From the NCBI RefSeq assembly GCF_020711235.1, contig NZ_JAJFAV010000001.1, positions 248,001-312,000 on the forward strand: a stretch of 64,000 nucleotides of DNA, read 5' to 3'. A program made the translations under genes and the position numbers. Below, in pieces: positions 24,987 through 32,918 of this stretch (positions are counted from its first letter, which is position 1; every line of letters starts with the position of its first letter). The stretch is from Hymenobacter sp. 15J16-1T3B. GTDB taxonomy: Bacteria; Bacteroidota; Bacteroidia; Cytophagales; Hymenobacteraceae. The notes beneath the pieces were generated by a model. It saw only the letters and a program-made list of their open reading frames with translations. It was not told where the DNA came from and made no database searches.

Positions 24987-26428
24987 TACACCACCTTCAC
25001 CTTATCCCGGAAGGCCTCATCCGTGACGTCGTACATCAGGGTGATGAGCTTGCGGAAGTTGTCGGCGTCTTGCACCTTCTTTTCGCGGGTGTTCAGCGCG
25101 TCGAGTAGGTAGTTGCGGCTGATGCCCTTGCTGAAGAAGCCCGTTTCCACCGGCTTGCCCTGAATCATCAGGTTGAAGTCGTCGGTGTTTAGGTCGAAGG
25201 GGCGGAAGGAGCGGCGGTTCTGGCTCAGTTCGGTCAGCCAGGCATCCACGCCGAAGTCGGGGCTGTGCAGGAACTGGTCGAGCTGCCGGAAGATGGGCTC
25301 GTTTTTCTGCGCGTACTGCAGGTTGAGGTTCTTGGCGTAGGGCGCCTCGTCGGTGCCCATGTGCTGCTTGTGGTAGCGCGAGAAGTACAGCAGCTGCGTG
25401 AGGTGCTGAGCGACTTGTTCCTTGGTTTCGGTGGGCAGGTGCTGGAACTGCACGTCGGGCGTGTCCGTCTCCAGGCCGAACTCATGGAACAGCGGGCCGT
25501 TGTTCGAGCGGATGTCGCCGGCCGAGTAGCTCATGAAGTCCACGATGCTCAGGGCGGCCAGCAGCTCGATGATGTGGGCCTTGTTACGCTGCCCGGTGCC
25601 GCCGGGCTGGTTGTCGTAGGGCGTGTCGGGTGTGTCGGCCAGGTAGTAGAGGGCGTCGAGGCCCTGCAGGTGGTTTTCGTAGTAGCCGAGGGCCGCCTTG
25701 GTCTTTGTCAGGAAGTTATTCGAGTCGATGACTTGGTTGTCCTCGCTCTGCAGGGCGAAGTAGGGCATCACCGTCACGGCCCCGGTCAGCGCGTCGCGCA
25801 GGTAGCGGGCGTTGCTGAGGCGGGTGTTGGGGTCTTTCAGGTTCTTGAGCAGCAGCGGGAAGCCCGAGGCGCCGGTGCCGCCGAAGATGCTGCTAATGAA
25901 GAACACCCGGTCGTCCTGCTGGAAGTTGTCGGCGAAAAACCGCATTTCCGGCGACTCCACGATGCGGTTCAAGACCACCGAGCCCACGTTAGGCGAGCCG
26001 CGGAAACCGATGGTCAGCGGGCTTTCCAGGTTGTCCTGGGTAAACAGGGCCTCCACCAGCGCCTTCGATTCCACCGGCAGGTTGTTGTAGCCCAGGTAGT
26101 CGCGGAACGAGCGGTTGATGCCGCCGAAGTCGAACACGAAGGTGTCCTTCACCGAGCCGTTCACGTCCTGGCTGATGGAGGAGAGCGTGCTGATGTCGGT
26201 TTTGAAGAAGCCCTCCTCGCGCGGCCCGAGGCGCTTGTGAATCTGCTGGTAGGTTTGCAGCAGCTGCACGGTGCGGTTCATGTCCGCGTTCTGCGCATCC
26301 GGGTCGATGATGATGGGCACCACCTGCTGGCAGTTGGGCAGGTCTACGCCCGCGGCCAGCAGCATCGTGAGGGAGCGGACCACCCGGGAGCCGGTGCCGC
26401 CGATGCCGAAAAGAAAGAGTTTAGCCAT
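24986..26428 (-). CDS. Tubulin/FtsZ-like GTPase
   Basis: A 480-residue protein of the divergent tubulin-like group. The Rossmann start FLFGIGGTGSRVV (residues 5-17) and the acidic IIDPDAQNAD segment (41-49) precede the tubulin signature FISSIFGGTGASGF (177-190), the glycine-rich phosphate loop equivalent to GGGTGSG. It is longer than FtsZ and ends with a helical region (about 380-480). It would bind GTP and may form filaments; this is known for the superfamily, not shown here. The ATG at 26428 (MAKLFLFGIGG) is chosen because it directly begins the first strand. The neighbouring small membrane proteins, 29 bases upstream, may anchor it. Confidence 0.88.
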   Translation of the reverse strand: MAKLFLFGIGGTGSRVVRSLTMLLAAGVDLPNCQQVVPIIIDPDAQNADMNRTVQLLQTYQQIHKRLGPREEGFFKTDISTLSSISQDVNGSVKDTFVFDFGGINRSFRDYLGYNNLPVESKALVEALFTQDNLESPLTIGFRGSPNVGSVVLNRIVESPEMRFFADNFQQDDRVFFISSIFGGTGASGFPLLLKNLKDPNTRLSNARYLRDALTGAVTVMPYFALQSEDNQVIDSNNFLTKTKAALGYYENHLQGLDALYYLADTPDTPYDNQPGGTGQRNKAHIIELLAALSIVDFMSYSAGDIRSNNGPLFHEFGLETDTPDVQFQHLPTETKEQVAQHLTQLLYFSRYHKQHMGTDEAPYAKNLNLQYAQKNEPIFRQLDQFLHSPDFGVDAWLTELSQNRRSFRPFDLNTDDFNLMIQGKPVETGFFSKGISRNYLLDALNTREKKVQDADNFRKLITLMYDVTDEAFRDKVKVV

Positions 26429-26457
26429 GGAGTTCTGTGTTGGGAACGGCAAGCCGC

Positions 26458-26607
26458 TTAGTCGCCAAAAATCTGCGCCACGAAGACCAGCACCGCGCCG
26501 ATGCCTCTAACGAGGTAATACACCGGTTCGACCAGCTCCAGCAGCCCGCCAACGCCTTCGAGCCAACCCGAGCGCGCAAAGCGCGTCGGGCCGGGGCGTT
26601 CCGACAT
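26458..26607 (-). CDS. Small single-TM protein of the tubulin-like operon
   Basis: A 49-residue protein: a basic N-terminus (MSERPGPTRFARSG) followed by a hydrophobic segment (about 18-46, VEPVYYLVRGIGAVLVFVAQIF). It lies in a tight stretch, 29 bases before the tubulin-like gene and 28 after another membrane gene, which supports translation. The likely role is as a membrane anchor or small subunit for its neighbours. No family is recognised. Confidence 0.6.
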   Translation of the reverse strand: MSERPGPTRFARSGWLEGVGGLLELVEPVYYLVRGIGAVLVFVAQIFGD

Positions 26608-26635
26608 TCGGGGCGCGGGGCCGCGGGAGCGGCTG

Positions 26636-27028
26636 CTAAAACGGCGTCGTGCTGGCATTGACGGACAGCTTGCGGAAAATCAGGGAGAAAAGGAAGAAGA
26701 ACAGCGCGGCGTACAGGGCGTTGAGCAGCGCCAGCCAGTAGATGTAGGAGTGCGACACCACGTTTTGCCCGTTGGCCTGGGCAATAACGATGACGAAGGC
26801 AATCAGGACATTCAGCAGCAGCATAATGGCCCAGTGGCTGGGCCGGCTGAAGGTGGCCACCCGCATCCAGCGGTTGATAACCAGGTAAAACAGCACCAGC
26901 AGCGCCAGCGTGATGCCCAGGTTCAGCAGGCCGATGTTGGGGAAGATGACCTCGCGGTACACGGGCACTTCGGAGGAGGGCTGCGGCGAGCCGATGACTT
27001 CGTACAAAGCGCGAAAGAAGCCTTTCAT
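26636..27028 (-). CDS. Small membrane protein (three TM helices)
   Basis: A 130-residue inner-membrane protein. Three hydrophobic segments lie at about 32-51, 64-86 and 94-118, with an N-terminal amphipathic stretch (MKGFFRALYEVIGSP). It precedes the 49-residue TM protein and the tubulin-like gene in the same orientation with very short gaps, so co-transcription is likely. No conserved motif points to a function; it may be a membrane anchor or scaffold. Confidence 0.7.
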   Translation of the reverse strand: MKGFFRALYEVIGSPQPSSEVPVYREVIFPNIGLLNLGITLALLVLFYLVINRWMRVATFSRPSHWAIMLLLNVLIAFVIVIAQANGQNVVSHSYIYWLALLNALYAALFFFLFSLIFRKLSVNASTTPF

Positions 27029-27125
27029 TCGGGGGAGGGCTTAGGAGTGGGGCGTAAGGCTGGGGAGCCGAGAGAAGACAGGGAAAAGGAGGGGCGCGAA
27101 GCGGCTGCGCCGGGGATTAGTACGC

Positions 27126-28484
27126 TTAATCGGGCTGCAGGGTCAGCGGCACGCGCAGCACATCGGCAGCATTCGTGCCAGCCTGCCGGCCGGCCAGCAG
27201 CTTCTGCAGGCCGTCGAGCTGGCGGCTGAGGGCAAACGTCTGAGGACCAGGCCGGCTGTCGTCGGTGGTGGTCCACTTTTCCACCCACGTCGGGCGGGCG
27301 GCGGGCAGGGCCAGCGTCAGCTGTTGCTCGCTGCGGGGCTTGCCGGTCACGCGCACCGTCACGAAGTGCGTGTAGGCCGCTTCGGGGCCGCCGCTGCGCT
27401 TGGTGGACTCGGTGGCGGCCTCCACCTTCAGCACCTTGGCTTCGGTGGTATTGCCGCGCAGCGCCAGGTTTTTCTGCAGGTAAGCCGGCGTCTGAAACAG
27501 CTCCGGCAGTTGGTTCAGGTCCAGCCCGACCACAAACTCGGCCGGCTCCTGGGCCGAGGCTTCTTCGATGGCCACGGTGTGACCGGAGGCGCCGGCCTGC
27601 TTGCCCGCGTCGGCCACAAACCAGCTGCCCTTGCGCCCGTAGCGGCTGAGTACCGAGTTGGGCACTTCCAGCGCCGGCAGGCCGAAGTGCGCCTGTTCGC
27701 CCGGCAGGCCTTTCATCAGCGTGGCGTCGAACTGCCCGACCAAGTTGGCCGGGCCCAGCACCCACAGGTAGTACGGCACCGGCTCGGAGCAGCAGTTGGG
27801 CACCTTGCCCACGCGGCCCTTCATGGCCGGGTAGTAGGTGCCGCGGAAGTCGGAAGTCAGACCGTAGACCGACACGGCCAGGTCCTTGCGGCTGCGGGCC
27901 AGCGCGTCGGCAATGTCGGTGTTGATGTAGGGCACGTCGCCGGGGCGCTCGGGCGAGTAAATGAAGTCGGAAATAATGACGCTGACGGCCCCGTCGGCGA
28001 GGTAGCGGTTGGCCACCGTGTCGAGGATGGCCGGAATGCTGGTGCTCTTGGCCGGCTGGCTGATGCCGCGGCGCACGGTTTCGCTCAGGGCGCGGTACGA
28101 ATCGGCCAGGGGGCGGTCGGCAATGCGGAAGTAGCGGCGCTGCTGCACGCGCTGGTCACGCTCCAGCGTCGAGAGCCAATCCGACATCTGCTGCTGAAAC
28201 TGCGTGGTACGGGCGTCGGCGCCGGTGGCGGGCATAAAGCCCTGCATGGAGCCCGATACTTCCAGAAACACGTTGACCTGCGGAAAGCCGGCTTGGGCTG
28301 ACGTCGGCGCGTTGGCGGCGGGCTTGCTTGCTGCCGCGGGTTTGGCCGCGGCCGGCTTTTCAGATTCGGTTTGGGCCGGGGTTTCGGCCTGTTGCTCCTG
28401 CTGCATGTCGGAGCGGGAATAGCAGCCCGCCAGCAGCAGGGCCGCGGCCGGCAGCACGTGGCGGACGAATAAGGGAATGCGCAT
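27126..28484 (-). CDS. Lipoprotein with a vWA-like domain
   Basis: A 452-residue predicted lipoprotein. The lipobox is LLLAGC with Cys21, followed by a Gln/Ala/Lys-rich linker (to about 65). A vWA-type fold begins at residue 70 with VNVFLEVSGSMQGF: the MIDAS motif, normally DxSxS, reads ExSxS here (Glu75, Ser77, Ser79). Later elements include SVIISDFIYSPERPGD and, near the C-terminus, a beta-rich domain. Related Bacteroidota proteins have Asp at the first MIDAS position, so Glu is notable. The start at 28484 is set by the signal peptide. It is the first gene of the run and is divergent from the STAS-like gene. The likely location is the periplasmic face of a membrane. Confidence 0.75.
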   Translation of the reverse strand: MRIPLFVRHVLPAAALLLAGCYSRSDMQQEQQAETPAQTESEKPAAAKPAAASKPAANAPTSAQAGFPQVNVFLEVSGSMQGFMPATGADARTTQFQQQMSDWLSTLERDQRVQQRRYFRIADRPLADSYRALSETVRRGISQPAKSTSIPAILDTVANRYLADGAVSVIISDFIYSPERPGDVPYINTDIADALARSRKDLAVSVYGLTSDFRGTYYPAMKGRVGKVPNCCSEPVPYYLWVLGPANLVGQFDATLMKGLPGEQAHFGLPALEVPNSVLSRYGRKGSWFVADAGKQAGASGHTVAIEEASAQEPAEFVVGLDLNQLPELFQTPAYLQKNLALRGNTTEAKVLKVEAATESTKRSGGPEAAYTHFVTVRVTGKPRSEQQLTLALPAARPTWVEKWTTTDDSRPGPQTFALSRQLDGLQKLLAGRQAGTNAADVLRVPLTLQPD

Positions 28485-28753
28485 CGGTCCGAACATACGC
28501 ACCGCCACGCGGCGGCGCAAAGCAGCGTACTGCGGAGGCGGGAAAGAGGTTGTGCTTTGGAACGACTGAATCACGAGAAAATTTTATTTCCCCTTCTTTT
28601 CCTCCGCGGTGAAATAGCATTTAGAAAGCAACAGCGCATATTCCCCCGTCGAATTCCTCTGCAAAATGATAAAACACCCTTTTATTTACCAATCCTATCC
28701 CCCTGCTGCTGCGTAAAATCAAAATCACCGTTTCGTTGCCGTACTCCACCTCT

Positions 28754-29215
28754 ATGATTTATACCGTCAGTGATTTTGTGTGCGTGCAGCACGACTGGGA
28801 CCGAGGCCTGCTGCGGCACCGCTGGAATGGCGTCGAACGATTTGCGGGGCTGAGCTTATTTCAGAGCGTACACGAGTCCTTGCTGGAACTAGCCCAACAG
28901 TACCACGCCAGCTGCTGGCTGGTGGAGCTGAGCGCCGCTCCCCTGGCCGTGGAAGACCAGCTCTGGCTGGAACAAACCTGGATTCCGGCTCTGGCCGACA
29001 CCGACGTGCGCCGCATTGCCGTCGTGGCCGACGACCCCTACAACCTGATGGTGCTCGAAGGACTGCTGCCGGTAGGCCACAGCTTGCAGCGCATGCTGCA
29101 GTTCTTCGCCGACCCCACCACCGCCCTCGAATGGCTCACCGGCTCCGACGCCGTAGCCGAGCAGCTGCAGCAGGAATGGGAAGCCAGCGTGGAGCCCGGT
29201 ATGCTGCTGCCCTAA
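28754..29215 (+). CDS. STAS/SpoIIAA-like small protein (paralogue 2)
   Basis: A 153-residue soluble protein related to the gene at 3871-4311 (shared RHRW, EDQLWLEQTWIPAL, FFAD...ALEWL). It has an extra acidic C-terminal tail (EQLQQEWEASVEPG). It is transcribed away from the vWA lipoprotein gene, with 269 bases between the starts, so the two promoters share this gap. STAS-like proteins often act in signalling or anti-sigma networks, but nothing here shows that. The ATG at 28754 aligns with the paralogue's start. Confidence 0.65.
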   Translation: MIYTVSDFVCVQHDWDRGLLRHRWNGVERFAGLSLFQSVHESLLELAQQYHASCWLVELSAAPLAVEDQLWLEQTWIPALADTDVRRIAVVADDPYNLMVLEGLLPVGHSLQRMLQFFADPTTALEWLTGSDAVAEQLQQEWEASVEPGMLLP

Positions 29216-29257
29216 AACAACCGCTGCCCGGCGAGCAGCGACGATAGCACTGGCCCC

Positions 29258-29443
29258 GTCATTGCGAGCGAAGTGAAGCAATCGTTCCTCCAGTAGCACC
29301 GCCGACGAAACCCTTATCAACCGAAAACAGCCGCGCCCGCAACTGATGCTACAGTTTCGGGCGCGGCTGTTTTTTAGGTAGTGCTTTTTGTGCCGTCGTA
29401 CCGCGAGAGGAAGGATTGCTTCGTCGTGCCTCCTCGCAATGAC
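29258..29443. repeat. Inverted GTCATTGCGAGCGAAG repeat pair around a terminator
   Basis: The left arm (29258-29291, beginning GTCATTGCGAGCGAAGTGAA) and the right arm (about 29405-29443, ending CTCGCAATGAC) are imperfect complements flanking the terminator at 29324-29376. This is a second intergenic repeat family, distinct from the GTCATCCTGAGC one. Confidence 0.7.
29324..29376. terminator. Bidirectional terminator between convergent genes
   Basis: A 16-bp perfect stem (29324-29339 with 29358-29373; core CAGCCGCGCCCG) ends in a T-run on the plus strand and has AAAA at its left edge, giving a T-run on the minus strand too. It serves the STAS-like gene and the convergent nucleotidyltransferase gene. 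Confidence 0.85.
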
Positions 29444-29475
29444 TACCGGGTGTGGCCGTAGTCCCAGCGCGGGGC

Positions 29476-30489
29476 TTAGCTACCCGTTACCGTGTAGTCG
29501 ATTTCGGTGTTGTCGCCGATGTTCAGGCTGTGATTGAGGCCGCGGAAGGAGGCATCGGAGCCCACGATGCAGTCGTGCATGACGGCGGAGCGCAGTTCGG
29601 AGTAGGCGCCGATGATGCTGTTACTCAGTATGGTGTTCTGAATGATGGTCCGCTCGCCGATGGCCACGTTCGGGCCGATGATGCTGTTGCTGATGGCGCA
29701 GTCGCGGGCGATGCTGACGGGCGGGATGATGACCGTGTTCGGGAAGGAATATTCTTCTGTCGGCTGCAGGTGTTCGGGGCGGTTGAGCAGGCGGGCGTTG
29801 GCTTCGAGCAGGGTATCCTTGCGGCCGCAGTCAAACCAGCTGTCGACCACCCAGGTGGTCATTTCGGCGCCCTGCTCGATCATGACCATCAGCGCATCGG
29901 TAAGGTAAAACTCGTGGTAGGTGCGGCGGTCTTCCTCGATGATGCGCTCCAGGGCCGCGGCCAGCCAAGCGGGGTTGTCGATGCGGTAGAGGCCGACCAG
30001 AGCATAGTTGGACTTGGGAATGCGCGGCTTTTCCACGGCCTTGGTCACGCGGCCGCCGGGGCCGGTTTCCACCACCCCGAAAGCAGAGGGCGTCTTTACT
30101 TCCTTTACGGCCAGTACGGTGCCCTGCCGGTTGATGATTTCGCGTAGGTCCACGTCGACGATGGTGTCGCCGAGCTGGATGAGAATGGGCTCCTGCTCGT
30201 GCTGAAACTTCTCGCGGGCCAGCCACAGCGCGTGGCCGATGCCCTCGCGCGGCTCCTGCACCACAAACTCGGTCTTGAGCTGCGGGTAGCAGCGGCGCAC
30301 GTAGCGCTCCACCTTCTCGCCGAGGTAGCCGACGATGAACACGAAGTCCTGAATGCCCGCGGCCACCAGCCGGTCGATGATGTGGCCCAGAATGGGTGTG
30401 CCCGCCACCGGCACCAGCGACTTAGGCTGGGTGTGGGTGTGCGGCCGCAAACGCGACCCGATGCCCGCGACGGGAATAATGGCTTTCAT
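29476..30489 (-). CDS. Sugar-phosphate nucleotidyltransferase with beta-helix tail
   Basis: A 337-residue cytosolic enzyme of the RmlA/GlmU-type nucleotidyltransferase family, making an NDP-sugar from NTP and a sugar-1-phosphate. The N-terminal signature is AIIPVAGIGSRLRPHTHTQPK then LVPVAGTPIL, with LIQLGDTIVDVD as the metal-binding Asp region. The C-terminal part (about 245-337) has left-handed beta-helix hexads such as SNSIIGPNVAIGERTIIQNTIL. The sugar is not determinable from sequence; glucose-1-phosphate is a common substrate. The start at 30489 (MKAIIPVAG) is unambiguous; a long upstream in-frame extension is not coding. Confidence 0.92.
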   Translation of the reverse strand: MKAIIPVAGIGSRLRPHTHTQPKSLVPVAGTPILGHIIDRLVAAGIQDFVFIVGYLGEKVERYVRRCYPQLKTEFVVQEPREGIGHALWLAREKFQHEQEPILIQLGDTIVDVDLREIINRQGTVLAVKEVKTPSAFGVVETGPGGRVTKAVEKPRIPKSNYALVGLYRIDNPAWLAAALERIIEEDRRTYHEFYLTDALMVMIEQGAEMTTWVVDSWFDCGRKDTLLEANARLLNRPEHLQPTEEYSFPNTVIIPPVSIARDCAISNSIIGPNVAIGERTIIQNTILSNSIIGAYSELRSAVMHDCIVGSDASFRGLNHSLNIGDNTEIDYTVTGS

Positions 30490-30801
30490 GCAGTCAACTA
30501 GGGAAATGAGCAACGGAGTGAACGAGTGAATACAGCGGAGCGCCGGGCGCAGCAAGTCGCCCGGTGGTAGCCGACGGGCGCAAGCACTACGTTCAGTCGC
30601 TCGCTCACCAACTCGCTCATTGGCAAGGTGCGCCTGCAAAATAAGGATTCGCGGCCGGAGCGCGCGGTATATAACCGCCGTGCTATGAATCCGTACTTTG
30701 CAGCGCAGCCGCGGCCGTAATAACCGCTGCGGCGGCTTTTGTTCCTGCCAAACACTCCATTCTTCCCCCTCATTCCAACCTCCTTCCAACCGCAAACCAC
30801 C
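30490..30801. promoter_or_regulatory. Divergent intergenic region with 8-nt-periodic inverted repeat and a promoter-like box
   Basis: This 312-base gap separates the nucleotidyltransferase from lemA. About 30505-30532 repeats an AGTGA-like unit every 8 bases; 30588-30622 carries the complementary TCGCTCAC unit with the same period. GTACTTTGC at 30693-30701 resembles the Bacteroidota -7 element and lies about 100 bases before lemA. No gene is seen. Confidence 0.45.
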
Positions 30802-31383
30802 ATGAAACGCTTCCTCCTCTACTTCGCCGGCCTGTTTGTGCTGCTCTCGCAGTCGTCGTGCGGCTACAACACGATGGTCGAGCTGGACCAGAAAGTGAAA
30901 GGCCAGTGGGCCAACGTGCAGAACAGCTACCAGCGCCGCTCCGACCTGATTCCGAACCTGGTAAACACGGTGAAGGGCGCTGCCAACTTCGAAAAATCGA
31001 CCCTGACGCAGGTGATTGAAGCCCGCGCCAAGGCCACCAGCGTGCAGCTCTCGGCCGACCAGCTGACGCCCGAAAACATCAAGCGTTTCCAGGAAGCCCA
31101 GAGCCAGGTATCGGCCGGATTGGGCCGCCTGCTGGCCGTGTCGGAAAACTACCCCGACCTGAAGGCCAACGCCAATTTCCAGGAGCTGCAGGCCCAAATC
31201 GAGGGCACCGAAAACCGCATCAACGTGGAGCGCCAGAAGTTTAACGAGGCCACCAACGAGTACAACACCTACGTGCGCTCTTTCCCGAATAACCTGTTTG
31301 CGGGCATGTTCGGCTTCCAGCAGAAACCCTACTTCGAAGCCGACGCCTCGGCCCAGAAAGCCCCGACGGTCAATTTTGAGTAA
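30802..31383 (+). CDS. lemA: LemA family lipoprotein-like protein
   Basis: A 193-residue LemA protein. The N-terminal signal or TM (LLYFAGLFVLLSQSSCGYNTM) has a lipobox-like SSC. The LemA core is obvious: VKGQWANVQNSYQRRSDLIPNLVNTVK, then VIEARAKAT, RLLAVSENYPDLKANANFQELQ, and EGTENRINVERQKFNEATNEYN. The family forms a helical periplasmic or membrane-attached protein whose biochemical role is uncertain. It is followed on the same strand by two TPM-domain genes, the conserved LemA-TPM context in many bacteria. The ATG at 30802 begins the signal. Confidence 0.93.
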   Translation: MKRFLLYFAGLFVLLSQSSCGYNTMVELDQKVKGQWANVQNSYQRRSDLIPNLVNTVKGAANFEKSTLTQVIEARAKATSVQLSADQLTPENIKRFQEAQSQVSAGLGRLLAVSENYPDLKANANFQELQAQIEGTENRINVERQKFNEATNEYNTYVRSFPNNLFAGMFGFQQKPYFEADASAQKAPTVNFE

Positions 31384-31393
31384 TTCCCGGTTG

Positions 31394-31440
31394 TCGGTTG
31401 CCGGCTGTCAGGCCCCGGGGCTTGCACAGCCGGCAACCGA
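31394..31440. repeat. 15-bp perfect inverted repeat after lemA
   Basis: TCGGTTGCCGGCTGT (31394-31408) and its exact complement (31426-31440) are 17 bases apart, between lemA and the first TPM gene. It might attenuate or separate transcripts; a short repeat element is as likely. Confidence 0.6.
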
Positions 31441-31470
31441 TAACTCTCCCCTGACCCCTGTTTCCCACCT

Positions 31471-31926
31471 ATGATTTCCCCCCTTACGCCCCAGCAGGAA
31501 GCCGACCTCGTGGCTGCCATCCGGCAGGCCGAGCTGGCTACGTCGGGCGAAATCCGCGTGCATCTGGAGGAAGACTGCCCCACGCCCGAGCCCATGGACC
31601 GGGCGGCGCAGGTGTTTAGCCAGCTGGGCATGCACAAAACGGCCCAGCGCAACGGCGTGCTCTTCTACGTGGCTTGGCAGACGCGGCAGTTTGCCGTCAT
31701 CGGCGACGCGGGCATCAACGCCGCCGTGCCCGACGACTTCTGGGAGCGAACCAAAGAGCTGGTGCTCGACGCCTTCCGCCGCCAGCAGTACGTGCAAGGG
31801 CTGCAGCAGGGCATTCAGCTGGCCGGCGAGCAGCTGCGCCGCTACTTCCCCTACAACGCCGCCACCGACCAGAACGAACTGGACGACTCCATTTCCTACG
31901 GCGCCCCCAAGCCGCCGCGGCCATGA
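31471..31926 (+). CDS. TPM-domain protein (cytosolic form)
   Basis: A 151-residue protein with a TPM (Psb32/MOLO-1) domain and no signal peptide. Features are the opening LTPQQEADLVAAIRQAELATSGEIRVHL, the central FVAWQTRQFAVIGDAGINAAVPDDFW, and the helical end AFRRQQYVQGLQQGIQLAGEQL. Some TPM proteins have phosphatase-like activity; many are uncharacterised. The stop overlaps the next start by four bases (ATGA), indicating translational coupling with the membrane TPM protein. A role in envelope quality control with LemA is plausible but inferred. Confidence 0.9.
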   Translation: MISPLTPQQEADLVAAIRQAELATSGEIRVHLEEDCPTPEPMDRAAQVFSQLGMHKTAQRNGVLFYVAWQTRQFAVIGDAGINAAVPDDFWERTKELVLDAFRRQQYVQGLQQGIQLAGEQLRRYFPYNAATDQNELDDSISYGAPKPPRP

Positions 31927-32753
31927 CCCGACCCCTCCCCTCCTATTCCCGCCGGCCCGCGGCGCTGCTGACGTGGCTGCTGGCTTGCGGCCTGCTGCTG
32001 ACGGCCCTGCTGGCTACGGCCCAGCAGGTGCCGCCGCGCCCCTCGCCCCCGCGCCTCGTCAACGACTTGGCCGACCTGCTCACGCCCGAGCAGGAGCAGG
32101 CGCTGGAGCAGAAGCTGGTGGCCTACAACGACAGCACCTCCTCGCAGTTTGCGGTGGTGACGGTGCCCAACCTCGGCGGCGACGAAATTGCCAACTACGC
32201 CCAACGCCTCTTCGAAAGCTGGGGCATCGGGCAGAAGGAAAAGAACAACGGCTTGCTCATCCTCGTGGCCCGCGACGAGCGGAAGGTGAACATCCACACC
32301 GGCTACGGCCTGGAGGGCGCCATTCCCGACGCGCTGGCCAAGCGCATCATCTCCAACGTGATGGTGCCCGCCTTCAAGGCCGAGCAGTACTACGACGGCA
32401 TCGACGGGGCCGTGGACCGGCTCTTCGCCCTGGCCGCCGGCGAGTACAAGGCCGAGCCCCGCGCGGCGTCCGACGACTACGGCGACGAAGGCGGTAGCAG
32501 CTGGACGTTCTGGGTTATCATCGGCCTGCTGGTGCTCTTCCTGATCCTGCGCAGCCGCGGGGGCGGAGGCGGGCGCGGCGGCCGCCGCAGCGGCGGTTTT
32601 GGCGGCGGCTTCTTCCCGCCCATCATCCTCGGCGGCGGTGGCTTCGGAGGCGGCGGCTTTGGCGGCGGCGGGTTCGGAGGCGGCGGTGGCGGCGGGTTTG
32701 GCGGCTTCGGCGGCGGCTCCTCAGGCGGTGGCGGCGCCTCGGGCTCTTGGTAG
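31923..32753 (+). CDS. TPM-domain membrane protein with Gly-rich tail
   Basis: A 276-residue membrane protein. The signal/TM covers about 15-35. The periplasmic TPM domain (about 45-175) starts LVNDLADLLTPEQEQALEQKL and contains the typical FAVVTVPNLGGDEIANYAQRLFESWGIGQKEKNNGLLILVA and GYGLEGAIPDALAKRI. A second TM (about 192-210) is followed by a low-complexity Gly/Phe/Ser tail made mostly of GGGGFGG-type repeats. The ATGA overlap with the upstream gene fixes the start at 31923. This is the YgcG-like arrangement often found next to lemA. Confidence 0.92.
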   Translation: MTRPLPSYSRRPAALLTWLLACGLLLTALLATAQQVPPRPSPPRLVNDLADLLTPEQEQALEQKLVAYNDSTSSQFAVVTVPNLGGDEIANYAQRLFESWGIGQKEKNNGLLILVARDERKVNIHTGYGLEGAIPDALAKRIISNVMVPAFKAEQYYDGIDGAVDRLFALAAGEYKAEPRAASDDYGDEGGSSWTFWVIIGLLVLFLILRSRGGGGGRGGRRSGGFGGGFFPPIILGGGGFGGGGFGGGGFGGGGGGGFGGFGGGSSGGGGASGSW

Positions 32754-32756
32754 CAT

Positions 32757-32907
32757 GTGGTGAAGTTGTGAGCTTGTGAAGCGGTGAAATGGCCAAGTAG
32801 GGCATTTCACCCTCCCCACAAAACGGCCCCGGCAACGCAAGTTGTCGGGGCCGTTTGCGTATTCGGGGCCCACCTAAACACCACTCACAAGTTCACAACT
32901 TCACCAC
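32757..32907. repeat. 8-nt-periodic inverted repeat flanking a terminator
   Basis: On the left (32757-32788) a GTGAA/GTGAG unit recurs every 8 bases. On the right (32884-32907) lies its complement (TCACAAGTTCACAACTTCAC), with one mismatch to the left arm over 24 bases. The pair encloses the terminator at 32821-32856. Confidence 0.7.
32821..32856. terminator. Terminator between convergent TPM and DUF1684 genes
   Basis: A 16-bp stem with a single G-T wobble (AAACGGCCCCGGCAAC with its complement) and AAA/TTT edges on both sides, so it can work in both directions. Confidence 0.8.
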
Positions 32908-32918
32908 CCACCGCGTGC

